Shown here piece after piece: positions 43,754 to 52,187 of a stretch of DNA of 64,000 bases. How positions within the stretch are numbered: position 1 is the stretch's first letter; each line of letters starts with the position of its first letter. Below the pieces are notes generated by a model. That model was not told the DNA's origin. It searched no databases and saw nothing but the letters and a program-made list of their open reading frames with translations. Origin of the DNA: an uncultured Erythrobacter sp. (GTDB lineage: Bacteria; Pseudomonadota; Alphaproteobacteria; Sphingomonadales; Sphingomonadaceae); assembly GCA_947493165.1 (NCBI GenBank), contig CANLPY010000002.1:434001-498000 (forward strand), in the 5' to 3' direction. Position numbers and translations under genes: made by a program.

Positions 43754-44914
43754 ATGCAAATGGGTGGATACGAATTCGACAGCGGGCTCGCGATGGAGCT
43801 TGCGCAAAAGGCGGCCTACGTCGTCGCTATAATCATCGTTACATGGGTGCTCGCGAAGGCGGCCAAATGGGCGTTTGCCAAGATCGTCGACAAGGTGAGC
43901 TTTCTTCAACGCGGAACCAGCAGCGGCGCCTCGGTGGGCGAATCTTTAGGCAAGATTGTTTCACTGTTCATCTGGCTTTTCGGTCTAATGGCCGTGCTCA
44001 GTGTTCTTGAACTCGACGCTGTTGCCGGACCGATCAACTCGCTACTTGAAAATGTGGTGGGCTTCATTCCGAACCTGATTGGTGCGGGTCTGATCCTCTT
44101 CATCGGCTTGATGATTGCCGGGATTGTTCGCGACATCGCAACAACCGCGATGCAAACGGTGGACCTTGATGCATGGGCGAACAAAGGCGGCGTTGATAAC
44201 GTCACTGGGAACACCGCAATCAGCAAGACTCTGGGTCTGATCATCTATGTCTTGATCGCAATTCCCGTTGGCATTGCAGCACTGGGCGCTCTGGATGTGA
44301 CTGCTATTTCCGGTCCTGCAACGGAAATGCTTAGCATGATCCTGACCTCAATTCCGAAGATCATCGTCGCAGCATTGCTGCTTGGTCTTGGCTATTTCAT
44401 TAGCAAGTTCGTTGTCGGTATCTTGGAAGAGCTGCTCGGCGGGCTTGGTGTTGATCGTTCGTTGGAGGCCACCGGACTGCTGCCTGAAGGCACAACCGCA
44501 AGCTCAATTATCGCTCGCATTGTGCAGGTTGCGATCATCCTGTTCTTTGCGATTGCAGCGACCAATCAGCTTGGCTTTGCAAATCTGACTGAGATCTTGA
44601 ATGAAATCCTGCAGCAAGGCGGCAGCGTCGTGTTTGGCGCGGTAATAATCGGGGCTGGTTTCCTGATTGCCAATCTGCTGGCAAAATTGGTTGGCGGCGC
44701 GAGCGAAGGATCATCAGCGGCGACCATCGTTCGCTGGGTCACGATCATTCTGTTCACTGTCATGGGCCTGCAAAAGACCGATCTTGGCGGCATGCTTCCG
44801 GGCAATGCACTGCTCGTGATCATTGTTGGCGCATCGGTGGCTGGCGCTCTTGCCTTTGGCCTTGGTGGGCGCGAATGGGCAGCGCGCAAGCTAGAAGAGT
44901 GGGATAAGAAGTAA
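43754..44914 (+). CDS. Mechanosensitive-channel-related protein with repeated TM_helix domains
   Basis: This 386-residue membrane protein is made of repeated hydrophobic units, for example FIPNLIGAGLILFIGLMIAG, IPKIIVAALLLGLGYFISKF and GGSVVFGAVIIGAGFLIANL. This is the conserved TM-helix repeat (PF05552-like) found before MscS domains in some bacterial channels. The MscS beta domain is missing, so channel activity is uncertain. GGGGATA precedes the start. It ends with a strong terminator. Confidence 0.8.
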   Translation: MQMGGYEFDSGLAMELAQKAAYVVAIIIVTWVLAKAAKWAFAKIVDKVSFLQRGTSSGASVGESLGKIVSLFIWLFGLMAVLSVLELDAVAGPINSLLENVVGFIPNLIGAGLILFIGLMIAGIVRDIATTAMQTVDLDAWANKGGVDNVTGNTAISKTLGLIIYVLIAIPVGIAALGALDVTAISGPATEMLSMILTSIPKIIVAALLLGLGYFISKFVVGILEELLGGLGVDRSLEATGLLPEGTTASSIIARIVQVAIILFFAIAATNQLGFANLTEILNEILQQGGSVVFGAVIIGAGFLIANLLAKLVGGASEGSSAATIVRWVTIILFTVMGLQKTDLGGMLPGNALLVIIVGASVAGALAFGLGGREWAARKLEEWDKK

Positions 44915-44943
44915 GTCCAACTTTCTCTAACTGACAAAGTGAC

Positions 44944-44982
44944 GGGGCGCGGTGGCAATGCTATCGCGCCCCAATTATTTTT
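44944..44982 (+). terminator. Rho-independent terminator
   Basis: GGGGCGCG (44944-44951) pairs with CGCGCCCC (44965-44972), followed by AATTATTTTT. It ends the TM-helix channel-like gene. Confidence 0.8.
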
Positions 44983-45002
44983 AGCGAAGAGATGAGAAAA
45001 GC

Positions 45003-45953
45003 ATGAGTGAATTTGGCGCCAAATCGACCGCAGACGATGTGCTCGCAGGCAGAGATCTGACAGGCAAGACGGTTTTTATAACCGGGGGCAATTCCGGCCT
45101 AGGGCTGGAGAGTGGCCGAGCTATGGCGGCCAAAGGTGCGCATGTAATCTTATCTGGCCGTAACCAAGCTAAGCTAGATGAGGCCGCTCAAACCATCATC
45201 TCAGATACACCCAGCGCGCAGGTTGAAACTATTGTCTGCGATCTCGGCTCGCTTAACAGCGTGCGCCACTGCGGCGAAGAGGCCCATCAGCGTTTTAAGA
45301 AGATCGATATGCTGATCAACAACGCTGGTGTTATGGCTTGCCCAAAAGATCTCACCGAAGATGGGTTTGAGCGTCAGTTTGGTACCAATCACATTGGTCA
45401 TTTCGCTCTGACGAAACAATTGATGCCTTTGGTTGAGGCTGGCGCAGACAAGCGCATCGTCAATCTCTCAAGCCGGGGTCACCATATCTGCCCTGTCGAT
45501 CTCGATGATCCTAACTTCCAAAACCGCGACTACAATGAATGGGCTAGCTACGGTCAGTCAAAAACCGCCAACGCGCTTTTTTCCGCCGGGCTGGAGCAGC
45601 GCTTCGCTGGTAAGGGCATCCATGCCTATGCAGTGCACCCCGGCGGCATTCAGACAAATCTAAGCCGCCACTTGAGCGAAGATCAATCAGCAGCTCTTAT
45701 CGAGAGGGTTATGACGTCAGATCCGAATTTTTCATGGAAGTCCATTCCTCAAGGCGCGGCAACGCAGGTTTGGGCCGCTACTGCGCCCGAGTTGGAAGGC
45801 AAAGGCGGCGTTTATTGTGAAGATTGTCATGTCGCCGAATTCGACGATACATCGTCAACTGGCGGCGTACGAAGCTATGCATTGGACAAAAGCAACGCAG
45901 ATCAATTGTGGACGCTAAGCGAGCAGATGATTGGTGAGAGTTTCTCAGCCTAG
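45003..45953 (+). CDS. SDR family oxidoreductase (WW-domain-oxidoreductase-like)
   Basis: This 316-residue dehydrogenase has the Rossmann motif VFITGGNSGLGLESGRAMA, NNAG in MLINNAGVMACP, the catalytic Ser in RIVNLSSRGHHICP and the YxxxK in SYGQSKTANALFSAGLE. The C-terminal extension with DCHVAEF follows. It is close to the retinol dehydrogenase/WWOX type SDRs. The substrate is unknown. Nearby genes give no pathway hint. Confidence 0.92.
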   Translation: MSEFGAKSTADDVLAGRDLTGKTVFITGGNSGLGLESGRAMAAKGAHVILSGRNQAKLDEAAQTIISDTPSAQVETIVCDLGSLNSVRHCGEEAHQRFKKIDMLINNAGVMACPKDLTEDGFERQFGTNHIGHFALTKQLMPLVEAGADKRIVNLSSRGHHICPVDLDDPNFQNRDYNEWASYGQSKTANALFSAGLEQRFAGKGIHAYAVHPGGIQTNLSRHLSEDQSAALIERVMTSDPNFSWKSIPQGAATQVWAATAPELEGKGGVYCEDCHVAEFDDTSSTGGVRSYALDKSNADQLWTLSEQMIGESFSA

Positions 45954-45958
45954 GCCGG

Positions 45959-46900
45959 TCAACCAGCCTCTAGAAACTCGCGCACAAGCCGAAACGTATC
46001 TTTCGCCTCTGGTGTCGGGGTCACTGCCATGAACACATGCGGTGCGCCCTCGTATTCGTAGAGCTTTGCATCGACGCCCGCATCGCGCAATTTGTGCACA
46101 AAGCTGCGGCTATCGACAATGAAAAGATCATGCCGTCCTGTGAAAATGCGGGTCGGTGGCAGCTGTGCAAGCGCCTGCGCCTCGCAATAGAGCGGGCTGC
46201 ATTCAGGGCTGGCTGGATCGCGGTCACCCGCCCACATCGCACCGCAATTGCGCAATGTTCCGATCTTGAGCATGATATCGTGCGGCTCCACCGCCTGCAT
46301 CGCCTCATCCGCCATCGTAACGTCGAGCCATGGCGCAAAAAGGACCAACTTACCGGGTTGCGGACCGCCTGCCCTCGCCAACCTCAGCGCGAGGCTCAAC
46401 GCCATATGCCCGCCCGCACTATCGCCATTGATTACAATTTTTGCAGGATCGTGGCTTTGAGCGATTTTGGCAAAGGCGGCATCGGCAAGCCTATCAGCTT
46501 CCGCATAGTGATGTTCGGGCACGGCTTTATAGAGCGAGAAGGTGATGCTAACCTCCGCCTGACGCACCAATTCGGCGCCCAAGGGCCAATGCTCTTTAAA
46601 CATTGGCAGCACAAAACCACCGCCGTGGAAATACAGCATGTGCCAATCCGCTGGCCCAGATTTCGGATGGAGGGTGACGAGCTTCTGCCCTTCCGCCTCC
46701 CAGTGTTCGACACGGAATTGTTGTTCAAACTTCCCCGGCATTTGTGCATCAACCGGCTCCTCGCGATCCGCCATATATGCCACAAAATCTTGCGCCTTGT
46801 GAGGGAAGACCGGAGGGCGTTTGCTGATCATCCATTTGACCAGCCGCATGGTCACGCTGGGTTTTGCGCTGCGCAGTTCGATCGGTGTTTCGCTAAGCAT
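45959..46900 (-). CDS. Alpha/beta hydrolase, hormone-sensitive lipase family
   Basis: The ATG at 46900 has GGGAGA upstream, so I prefer it to the frame start at 46960. The 313-residue product shows the HSL motif YFHGGGFVLP, the nucleophile in VINGDSAGGHMALSLALRLA, and Asp and His in FTGRHDLFIVDSRSF and EGAPHVFMAVTP. This is an esterase or lipase of the bacterial HSL type. It follows bufC in the same orientation with a 68-base gap, so it might be part of the bufBC transcript. Confidence 0.9.
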   Translation of the reverse strand: MLSETPIELRSAKPSVTMRLVKWMISKRPPVFPHKAQDFVAYMADREEPVDAQMPGKFEQQFRVEHWEAEGQKLVTLHPKSGPADWHMLYFHGGGFVLPMFKEHWPLGAELVRQAEVSITFSLYKAVPEHHYAEADRLADAAFAKIAQSHDPAKIVINGDSAGGHMALSLALRLARAGGPQPGKLVLFAPWLDVTMADEAMQAVEPHDIMLKIGTLRNCGAMWAGDRDPASPECSPLYCEAQALAQLPPTRIFTGRHDLFIVDSRSFVHKLRDAGVDAKLYEYEGAPHVFMAVTPTPEAKDTFRLVREFLEAG

Positions 46901-46968
46901 GGTTTCTCCCGTCTGGGCGAGAAGACTGGCCGAGCGGCAGGGGAAGTCAAGTTTTTGCAAGCCCTCGG

Positions 46969-47757
46969 CTAATGCAGCGCGGCGATCAGCCCTTCATTAA
47001 GCCAGCGCCCTAGCATTGCGCCCGCTCGCATCGCGGCATCATTGATCGCAGCTTCATCTGCTCCATCGCCAGCCAGCGTCACGCACGCATCGCCATAACT
47101 TGTCCCGTCCTGCATTTGGGCGAAGGTCCGTGCCTCTTCGGCCGAAACCATGATGAATGTCGGCCGCTCCCCTTCGCGCCAGACGAGGCAGCCTGCCTCT
47201 TCTTGAAGCGCGAAATTTGGCCATTCGGCAGCGTCACTGCCCAGCGCGTTCCAGATTGCGGTGAGATCGTTTCCAATCACCCGACTTGCGGCGCGGGGTT
47301 GAAAAACAAGCCGCAACTGCGACCAATCATCATCTCCGAATGCAGCCGTAGCAGCGGTAAATCCAGCGCCGTCTAGTGATGCGGTATCAGGCGCAGTGGC
47401 AAGACCCAGCATAGCCCATTCTAGCCATGCAAGTTCTGCGACTTCTGGATTTTCGCCGAAAACATGCGCGCAGCTTTGGTCAAAGCCTGCGCCTGCATCA
47501 TCAATGGTCCAGCTTGAGGGGGGCTGAGTTATGGCGTGATGGGCAGCCACGCGGGCAAACGGCCCGCCGCCCACATATTTCGCGGTTCGTTCAAATGTGC
47601 TCGCAAGCGCATCCATCAAGGCGGAACGATAATTGCCGCGATAGACCTTGATGCCGTCCGCGTGGTTTTCACCCCAGCCATCAGGAAGCGCTGCGGCTTC
47701 GTCTAACACCTGATCCATGAAGGCGGTCTGCCGCTGGGCCAACGGGGAATGCGTCAT
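46969..47757 (-). CDS. bufC: BufC, DUF2063 partner protein of bufferin maturation
   Basis: This 262-residue protein has the DUF2063 pattern at its N-terminus (FMDQVLDEAAALPDGW, IKVYRGNYRSALMDALASTF, then VGGGPFARVAAHHAI). DUF2063 proteins accompany MNIO (DUF692) enzymes and are thought to present the precursor peptide. The start overlaps the bufB stop (ATGA). It lies in the divergent operon opposite bufA. Confidence 0.85.
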   Translation of the reverse strand: MTHSPLAQRQTAFMDQVLDEAAALPDGWGENHADGIKVYRGNYRSALMDALASTFERTAKYVGGGPFARVAAHHAITQPPSSWTIDDAGAGFDQSCAHVFGENPEVAELAWLEWAMLGLATAPDTASLDGAGFTAATAAFGDDDWSQLRLVFQPRAASRVIGNDLTAIWNALGSDAAEWPNFALQEEAGCLVWREGERPTFIMVSAEEARTFAQMQDGTSYGDACVTLAGDGADEAAINDAAMRAGAMLGRWLNEGLIAALH

Positions 47758-48617
47758 GCGGAGACTTGCTCCCGCGTAGCGCTGGCTAAGCCGCGCGCTC
47801 GGTCCAGTTCTTTAAGCAATTCGAGCAGCGGCGGAATCTTGTCATCACGCTCAATCATGGTCGCCACAGGGCTAGGCAGCATAGCCAGCGCCTTGACATA
47901 AAGTGCCCAGACTTCATCACACACCTCGCGGTCATGCGTATCGATGATTAAGCTTCGCTCCGCCGTTGCTGGATCATGCCCGGCAAGGTGGATCTGACGC
48001 ACGCGATCAAGCGGCAAACCGCCAAGGTAGTCATCGGCGGAAAACCCATGATTGCGGCTGCTGACGTAGATGTTGTTCACATCTAGCAGCAGATAGCAGC
48101 CCGTCCTCCTCGTCATCTCGGTCAAAAACTCCCATTCAGTCAGCTCATCTTCGGGAAAAGTGAGGTAGCTTGATGGGTTCTCAAACAGCATCGGGCGACC
48201 AAGTGCATCTTGCGCGTTATCGATATTGTCGCAAACTACGCCCAGCGCCTCTTGCGTGAGCGGAAGCGGCAGCAAATCATGGCTGTTGTGCGCGCTGGTT
48301 CGGGTCCAGCATAAGTGGTCTGACACCCATAGCGGGTCAATCCGTTGTTCGAGTTGCTTCAACTTAGCCAAATAATCCTGATCAAGCCCGCCAGCTGACC
48401 CAATTGACATCGACACGCCGTGAATTATGACAGGATGCTTGGCGCGCACTTCCTCTAAGATGCGCATCTGTCGGCCGCCTTCAATCATATAATTTTCGGA
48501 AATGATTTCAACGAAGTCGACCGGCACATCATTGTTCAGAAAGTCATCATAATGCGTGCGTCTAAGGCCTAGGCCGAAGCCGTCAAAAGGTGGGATTTTG
48601 TTCATGGGATCGGTCAT
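47754..48617 (-). CDS. bufB: BufB, MNIO (DUF692) multinuclear iron oxidase for bufferin maturation
   Basis: From the ATG at 48617 (the frame extends to 48656) the product has 287 residues. Conserved metal-binding segments are FVEIISENYM, VIIHGVSMSIGS, WVSDHLCWT, MLFENPSSYL, YLLLDVNNIYVSS, IHLAGHD and DTHDREV. MNIO enzymes use iron to modify cysteines of small peptides; in bufferins they form thiooxazole rings that bind copper. It is coupled to bufC and divergent from bufA. Confidence 0.92.
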   Translation of the reverse strand: MTDPMNKIPPFDGFGLGLRRTHYDDFLNNDVPVDFVEIISENYMIEGGRQMRILEEVRAKHPVIIHGVSMSIGSAGGLDQDYLAKLKQLEQRIDPLWVSDHLCWTRTSAHNSHDLLPLPLTQEALGVVCDNIDNAQDALGRPMLFENPSSYLTFPEDELTEWEFLTEMTRRTGCYLLLDVNNIYVSSRNHGFSADDYLGGLPLDRVRQIHLAGHDPATAERSLIIDTHDREVCDEVWALYVKALAMLPSPVATMIERDDKIPPLLELLKELDRARGLASATREQVSA

Positions 48618-48679
48618 CACCAAGACTCCATAGCAAAATTTGGCAGCCCGGGGCACTTAATGTCCCACACATGGAAGGG

Positions 48680-48713
48680 GTCCGGGTATGCGTAGAAAAA
48701 TCACGTCCCGGAC
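48680..48713 (-). promoter_or_regulatory. Hairpin in the bufB leader
   Basis: GTCCGGG and CCCGGAC form a 7-bp perfect stem with a 20-base loop in the long untranslated leader between the bufBC promoter and bufB. It may affect mRNA stability or translation; no T-tract is present. Confidence 0.3.
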
Positions 48714-48815
48714 TGCCAGGTAATCCTAGCATGAGGACTAGCTCATCCATGTGGACACCATCTGACGAAAACCGTGACACGAGAAGTGTGCGCGAGCCTT
48801 CATTATGAGAAGGGT

Positions 48816-48842
48816 TTCGGCGCGAGAGGTGAATGGGTTACA
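48816..48842 (-). promoter_or_regulatory. SigF-type ECF promoter of bufBC
   Basis: On the minus strand TGTAACC (48842-48836), 16 bases, CGAA (48819-48816). It matches the plus-strand promoter of bufA in sequence and spacing, and resembles the GTAACC-N16-CGAA signature known for Caulobacter SigF. The leader to bufB is about 190 bases. Confidence 0.7.
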
Positions 48843-48884
48843 ACCCGCTTGGAGATAAGGATGCATCGGAAAAATTGCACAAGC

Positions 48885-48911
48885 TGTAACCAAGTAGATA
48901 GCCGGTGCGAA
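48885..48911 (+). promoter_or_regulatory. SigF-type ECF promoter of bufA-doxX-sigF-nrsF
   Basis: TGTAACC (48885-48891), 16 bases, CGAA (48908-48911). It lies about 60 bases before bufA. Together with the divergent copy it makes a shared control region for both bufferin operons. Confidence 0.72.
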
Positions 48912-48973
48912 CTCATGGTCAGTTCCAGCGTCTTGCTGGGCCACTAAGACAACAGGAATTATGGAGAATTATC

Positions 48974-49255
48974 ATGAAAGCTAAGTCAATTGCTACATTC
49001 GCTGGCCTCGCAATGACCGCAGGCATCGCAGCCGGCCTTGCTTCCGCGCCAGTTGCTGCGCAAGGTGCAAAAGAAAAATGTTACGGCGTTTCGAAAGCTG
49101 GTAAAAATGACTGTGCGGCTGGCCCTGGTACAAGCTGTGCTGGCACCTCGACCCGCGATTACCAAGGCAACGCTTGGACTTATGTGAACAAAGGTTCATG
49201 CGTGAAGATCAAAACACCTAAAGGTAATGGATCTTTGAAGCCGGTTAAGCGCTAA
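48974..49255 (+). CDS. bufA: BufA1-type bufferin precursor (DUF2282)
   Basis: From the ATG at 48974 (GGAG upstream) the product has 93 residues. A signal peptide (about residues 1-28, ending SAPVAAQ) precedes a core with four cysteines: [18 protein letters not shown] and KGSCVK. The [17 protein letters not shown] segment with DYQGNAW is the DUF2282/BufA1 hallmark. Bufferins are ribosomally made, cysteine-modified periplasmic peptides that bind copper. The modifying genes bufBC lie on the opposite strand, and doxX, sigF and nrsF follow. Confidence 0.9.
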   Translation: MKAKSIATFAGLAMTAGIAAGLASAPVAAQGAKEKCYGVSKAGKNDCAAGPGTSCAGTSTRDYQGNAWTYVNKGSCVKIKTPKGNGSLKPVKR

Positions 49256-49283
49256 TAAGCGCTGGCAGTTCTAGGAGGAATGA

Positions 49284-49748
49284 ATGAGCAGCGTAGTATC
49301 ACTTTATGATCGTTTGGTCGGAATTTTGTCTGGCCGATTTTTTGAAGGGCTCGCGCTGCTCTTCACCCGCATAGGTCTCGCTGGAGTATTCTGGCGGTCC
49401 TACAAGACGAAGGTCGAGGAAGGCACGTGGCTTCAAATCAGTGAAGTGCAATACTTCATTTTTGAAAACGAGTTTGCCGGGTTTCCTCTGCCAACGAACC
49501 TAGCAGTTCCAATGGCTACCTATGCGGAGTTCCTGTTCCCGATCCTCTTGGTGCTTGGATTGTTTACGCGGTTTGCTGCTCTAGCCTTGATGATCATGGC
49601 ATTGGCGATCCAAGTGTTCGTCTTCCCGACCTCTGATCACTTCTTTGGTTGGGCGGTTACGATCATTGCTCTGGCACTGGCTCTTATCTCACGCGGTGGC
49701 GGATTGTTCTCCGCTGACACCCTGATCGCCAAAGTACGCGGTCAGTAA
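49284..49748 (+). CDS. DoxX family membrane protein of the bufferin operon
   Basis: This 154-residue protein has four membrane helices and the DoxX pattern: LALLFTRIGLAGVFWRSYKT, then NLAVPMATYAEFLFPILLVL and LGLFTRFAALALMIMALAIQ. DoxX genes (sometimes named bufD) commonly follow bufferin genes. It may help reduce or export the peptide, or provide electrons; this is inferred. AGGAGG precedes the start, and the gene follows bufA by 28 bases. Confidence 0.88.
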   Translation: MSSVVSLYDRLVGILSGRFFEGLALLFTRIGLAGVFWRSYKTKVEEGTWLQISEVQYFIFENEFAGFPLPTNLAVPMATYAEFLFPILLVLGLFTRFAALALMIMALAIQVFVFPTSDHFFGWAVTIIALALALISRGGGLFSADTLIAKVRGQ

Positions 49749-49762
49749 CGGGAGCGGGGGTC

Positions 49763-50293
49763 TTGATTGCGGACGAAGCTACTATCTCACGCCTGATGGC
49801 GGCAGCACAAGACGGCGACAAAGCCGCGTACAATGTGTTGCTGTCAGAGGCAGGCATGTGGTTGGAGAGATACTTTCGAAGGCGGGTTCCGCCTTCCCAA
49901 CTCGATGATCTCGTGCAGGATGTGTTATTGGCCATCCACAATAAGCGGGACACGTATGACAGGCAGCGGCCGTTTCTGCCCTGGATGGCAGCAATCGCTC
50001 GCTATCGTTGGGTCGATCATCTTCGCAAAGTGTACAAGCACGAAAGCAAAGAGATCGAGGACGACGATGCCATCGAAGATAGTGGCGAGGAAGTTACCCT
50101 CGCCCGTGTCAGTCTGGAAAGGCTGTTTGGCCACCTGAACGAGAATCAGGCGACCGCAATAGAATTGGTGAAAATTGAAGGTCTCTCAATCCGAGAAGCC
50201 TCGCAAAGGACAGGCCAGAGCGAAAGCTTGGTCAAGGTAAATATCCATCGCGGCCTTAAGAAGCTGGCGTCGATGGTCGAGAAAGCTGATTGA
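49763..50293 (+). CDS. SigF-like ECF sigma factor
   Basis: This 176-residue sigma factor starts at a TTG with GGAG upstream. Region 2 has RYFRRRVPPSQLDDLVQDVL then PFLPWMAAIARYRWVDHLRK, and region 4 has RLFGHLNENQATAIELVKIE and GLSIREASQRTGQSESLVKV. The nrsF (DUF1109) gene follows directly, the typical anti-sigma partner of Caulobacter SigF. Matched promoters before bufA and bufB suggest this sigma factor controls both operons and itself. Confidence 0.88.
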   Translation: MIADEATISRLMAAAQDGDKAAYNVLLSEAGMWLERYFRRRVPPSQLDDLVQDVLLAIHNKRDTYDRQRPFLPWMAAIARYRWVDHLRKVYKHESKEIEDDDAIEDSGEEVTLARVSLERLFGHLNENQATAIELVKIEGLSIREASQRTGQSESLVKVNIHRGLKKLASMVEKAD

Positions 50294-50294
50294 T

Positions 50295-50942
50295 ATGAAT
50301 ACAAGTCGTGAAAATATGATCGCCGGACTGGCCCAGGAATTGGAACCAGTACGTCCCATCACAACGCGCAGCGGGCTAGCATTGCTCGGATTTGCGACGC
50401 TGGTGGCTTTTGGCGTTTCAGTGTTCGTCTATGACTTTTGGTTCGGAATGCTCGAAGGTCAGGCATCTGCCTTCTTCTGGGTCACCAATGGTTTGGTATT
50501 GCTGTTAGGCATTGCCAGTGCTTCCGCGCTGGTAGCCGGCGGTTCTCCTCGTATTGGCCAGCGAGAGAACTCTCCCGGTTGGTCAGCGGCGATGGTCGCG
50601 ATACTGCCAATCGCAGCGATCATCGCGCTGTTTACGGGTGAAGCCAACCACCTCCACGAAGGGTTGAATGATCCTGTTGCTCTTATGTGCAGCCGCGCAT
50701 CGATTGCAGCCGCAGTCCTAGTTGGCTTTGCCTCTGTGATGTGGCTGCGCCGCAGCGCGCCAGTTGCAATCGAACGGTCTGCCTGGTTGGTCGGCATAGC
50801 ATCTGGTGCGCTTGGCACTTTTGCATACGGTATCACCTGCCCCCTGGATACGGTTTCGCATCTTGGCCTGTGGCACGTCGCACCGATTGGCATTTCGGCG
50901 GTGATCGGACGGTTAGTGGTACCGCCAATGATCCGCTGGTAA
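50295..50942 (+). CDS. NrsF-like (DUF1109) membrane anti-sigma factor
   Basis: This 215-residue protein has about six membrane helices, including LALLGFATLVAFGVSVFVYD and GLVLLLGIASASALVAGGSP, and a C-terminal LGTFAYGITCPLDTVSHLGL. This is the DUF1109 pattern of NrsF, which holds SigF at the membrane until oxidative stress or metals release it. Conserved cysteines are CSRAS and CPLD, which are candidate sensors. It follows the sigma factor by one base. Confidence 0.88.
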   Translation: MNTSRENMIAGLAQELEPVRPITTRSGLALLGFATLVAFGVSVFVYDFWFGMLEGQASAFFWVTNGLVLLLGIASASALVAGGSPRIGQRENSPGWSAAMVAILPIAAIIALFTGEANHLHEGLNDPVALMCSRASIAAAVLVGFASVMWLRRSAPVAIERSAWLVGIASGALGTFAYGITCPLDTVSHLGLWHVAPIGISAVIGRLVVPPMIRW

Positions 50943-50966
50943 TAGGCTAAGCACAGACACAATTGA

Positions 50967-51001
50967 AACGGCGGTCAGCACCAAACTGGCCGCCGTTTTT
51001 T
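50967..51001 (+). terminator. Rho-independent terminator after nrsF
   Basis: AACGGCGGTCAG (50967-50978) pairs with CTGGCCGCCGTT (50986-50997) with one unpaired base, and TTTTTT follows. It closes the bufA-doxX-sigF-nrsF operon. Confidence 0.85.
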
Positions 51002-51044
51002 GTGCGTCATTGCCCATGTCTCTCAACGTGCCTATATCGCCCTC

Positions 51045-52187
51045 ATGTCTTCAGTAAGGCCTTGGCGCGATATCGCACGGCGACAATGTCGCCAAATTAT
51101 GGTCGGTGATGTTCCAGTGGGCGGCGATGCGCCGATCACTGTGCAAACCATGACCAATACCCCCACAGAAGACGCAGTGGCGACGATCGACCAGATCCGC
51201 CGCTGCGAAGAGGTGGGCTGCGATATCATTCGCGTTTCTTGCCCGACCGAAGAAGCAACTGCAGCCTTTGGTAAGATCACCAAAGCATCGCGCATTCCGA
51301 TCGTCGCCGATATCCATTTCCACTACAAACGCGCGCTTGAAGCAGCCGATGCTGGCGCAGCGTGCCTTCGTATCAATCCCGGCAATATCGGATCCTCTCA
51401 GCGCGTGGCCGAAGTGGTGCGGGCAGCAAAGGCCAATGGCTGCGCGATCCGCATCGGTGTGAACGCAGGCAGCCTCGAAAAAGACCTGCTTGAAAAATAT
51501 GGTGAGCCCTGCCCAGAGGCGCTGATCGAAAGCGCGCTCGATCATATCAAACTGCTGCAAGATCACGATTTTCACGAGTTTAAGGTCGCTGTAAAAGCCA
51601 GCGACGTGTTTCTTGCTGTCGCCGCCTATCATGGGCTGGCTGAGACTGTGGATTGTCCGCTGCACCTCGGCATTACAGAGGCGGGCGGATTGATCGGCGG
51701 CACGGTTAAAAGCTCTATCGGTATGGGCTCGCTGCTATGGGCGGGTATCGGCGATACGATCCGCGTCTCGCTGTCGGCGGAGCCGGAGGAGGAGGTCAAA
51801 GTCGGCTATGAAATGCTCAAAAGCCTGGGCCTGCGCACACGCGGCGTTCGCGTCGTATCCTGCCCCAGCTGCTCGCGTCAGGGCTTTGATGTGATCCGTA
51901 CGGTTGAAACGCTGGAGAAACGGCTGGAGCACATCAAAACGCCGATGTCGCTGTCCGTGCTCGGCTGCGTCGTCAATGGTCCCGGCGAAGCGCGCGAGAC
52001 CGATATTGGCCTCACCGGCGGCGGCAATGGCAAGCATATGGTCTATCTCTCCGGCGTAAAAGCGCATGCGATTGATGATGAGGACACGCTCGAACACATC
52101 GTCAGGTTGGTCGAGGAAAAGGCAGCGAAGATTGAGGCTGGGGAAGCCACCGCCTTTGATCCGCACGCAGCCGAGGCGGCTGAGTGA
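51045..52187 (+). CDS. ispG: 4-hydroxy-3-methylbut-2-enyl diphosphate synthase (flavodoxin)
   Basis: From the ATG at 51045 (frame start 51000) the product has 380 residues. It begins with [20 protein letters not shown], then [36 protein letters not shown], and [18 protein letters not shown]. The Fe-S cysteines are in [14 protein letters not shown] and [19 protein letters not shown]. It makes HMBPP in the MEP isoprenoid pathway. The stop overlaps the next gene start (GTGA). Confidence 0.96.
   Translation: MSSVRPWRDIARRQCRQIMVGDVPVGGDAPITVQTMTNTPTEDAVATIDQIRRCEEVGCDIIRVSCPTEEATAAFGKITKASRIPIVADIHFHYKRALEAADAGAACLRINPGNIGSSQRVAEVVRAAKANGCAIRIGVNAGSLEKDLLEKYGEPCPEALIESALDHIKLLQDHDFHEFKVAVKASDVFLAVAAYHGLAETVDCPLHLGITEAGGLIGGTVKSSIGMGSLLWAGIGDTIRVSLSAEPEEEVKVGYEMLKSLGLRTRGVRVVSCPSCSRQGFDVIRTVETLEKRLEHIKTPMSLSVLGCVVNGPGEARETDIGLTGGGNGKHMVYLSGVKAHAIDDEDTLEHIVRLVEEKAAKIEAGEATAFDPHAAEAAE

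Noticed and set aside
46037-46972. 311-codon plus-strand frame opposite the HSL hydrolase
   Set aside because: It is the antisense of a gene with intact catalytic motifs; its product is Arg/His-rich and has no recognisable domain.
51051-51665. 204-codon minus-strand frame inside ispG
   Set aside because: It is antisense to ispG and has no ribosome binding site or domain.
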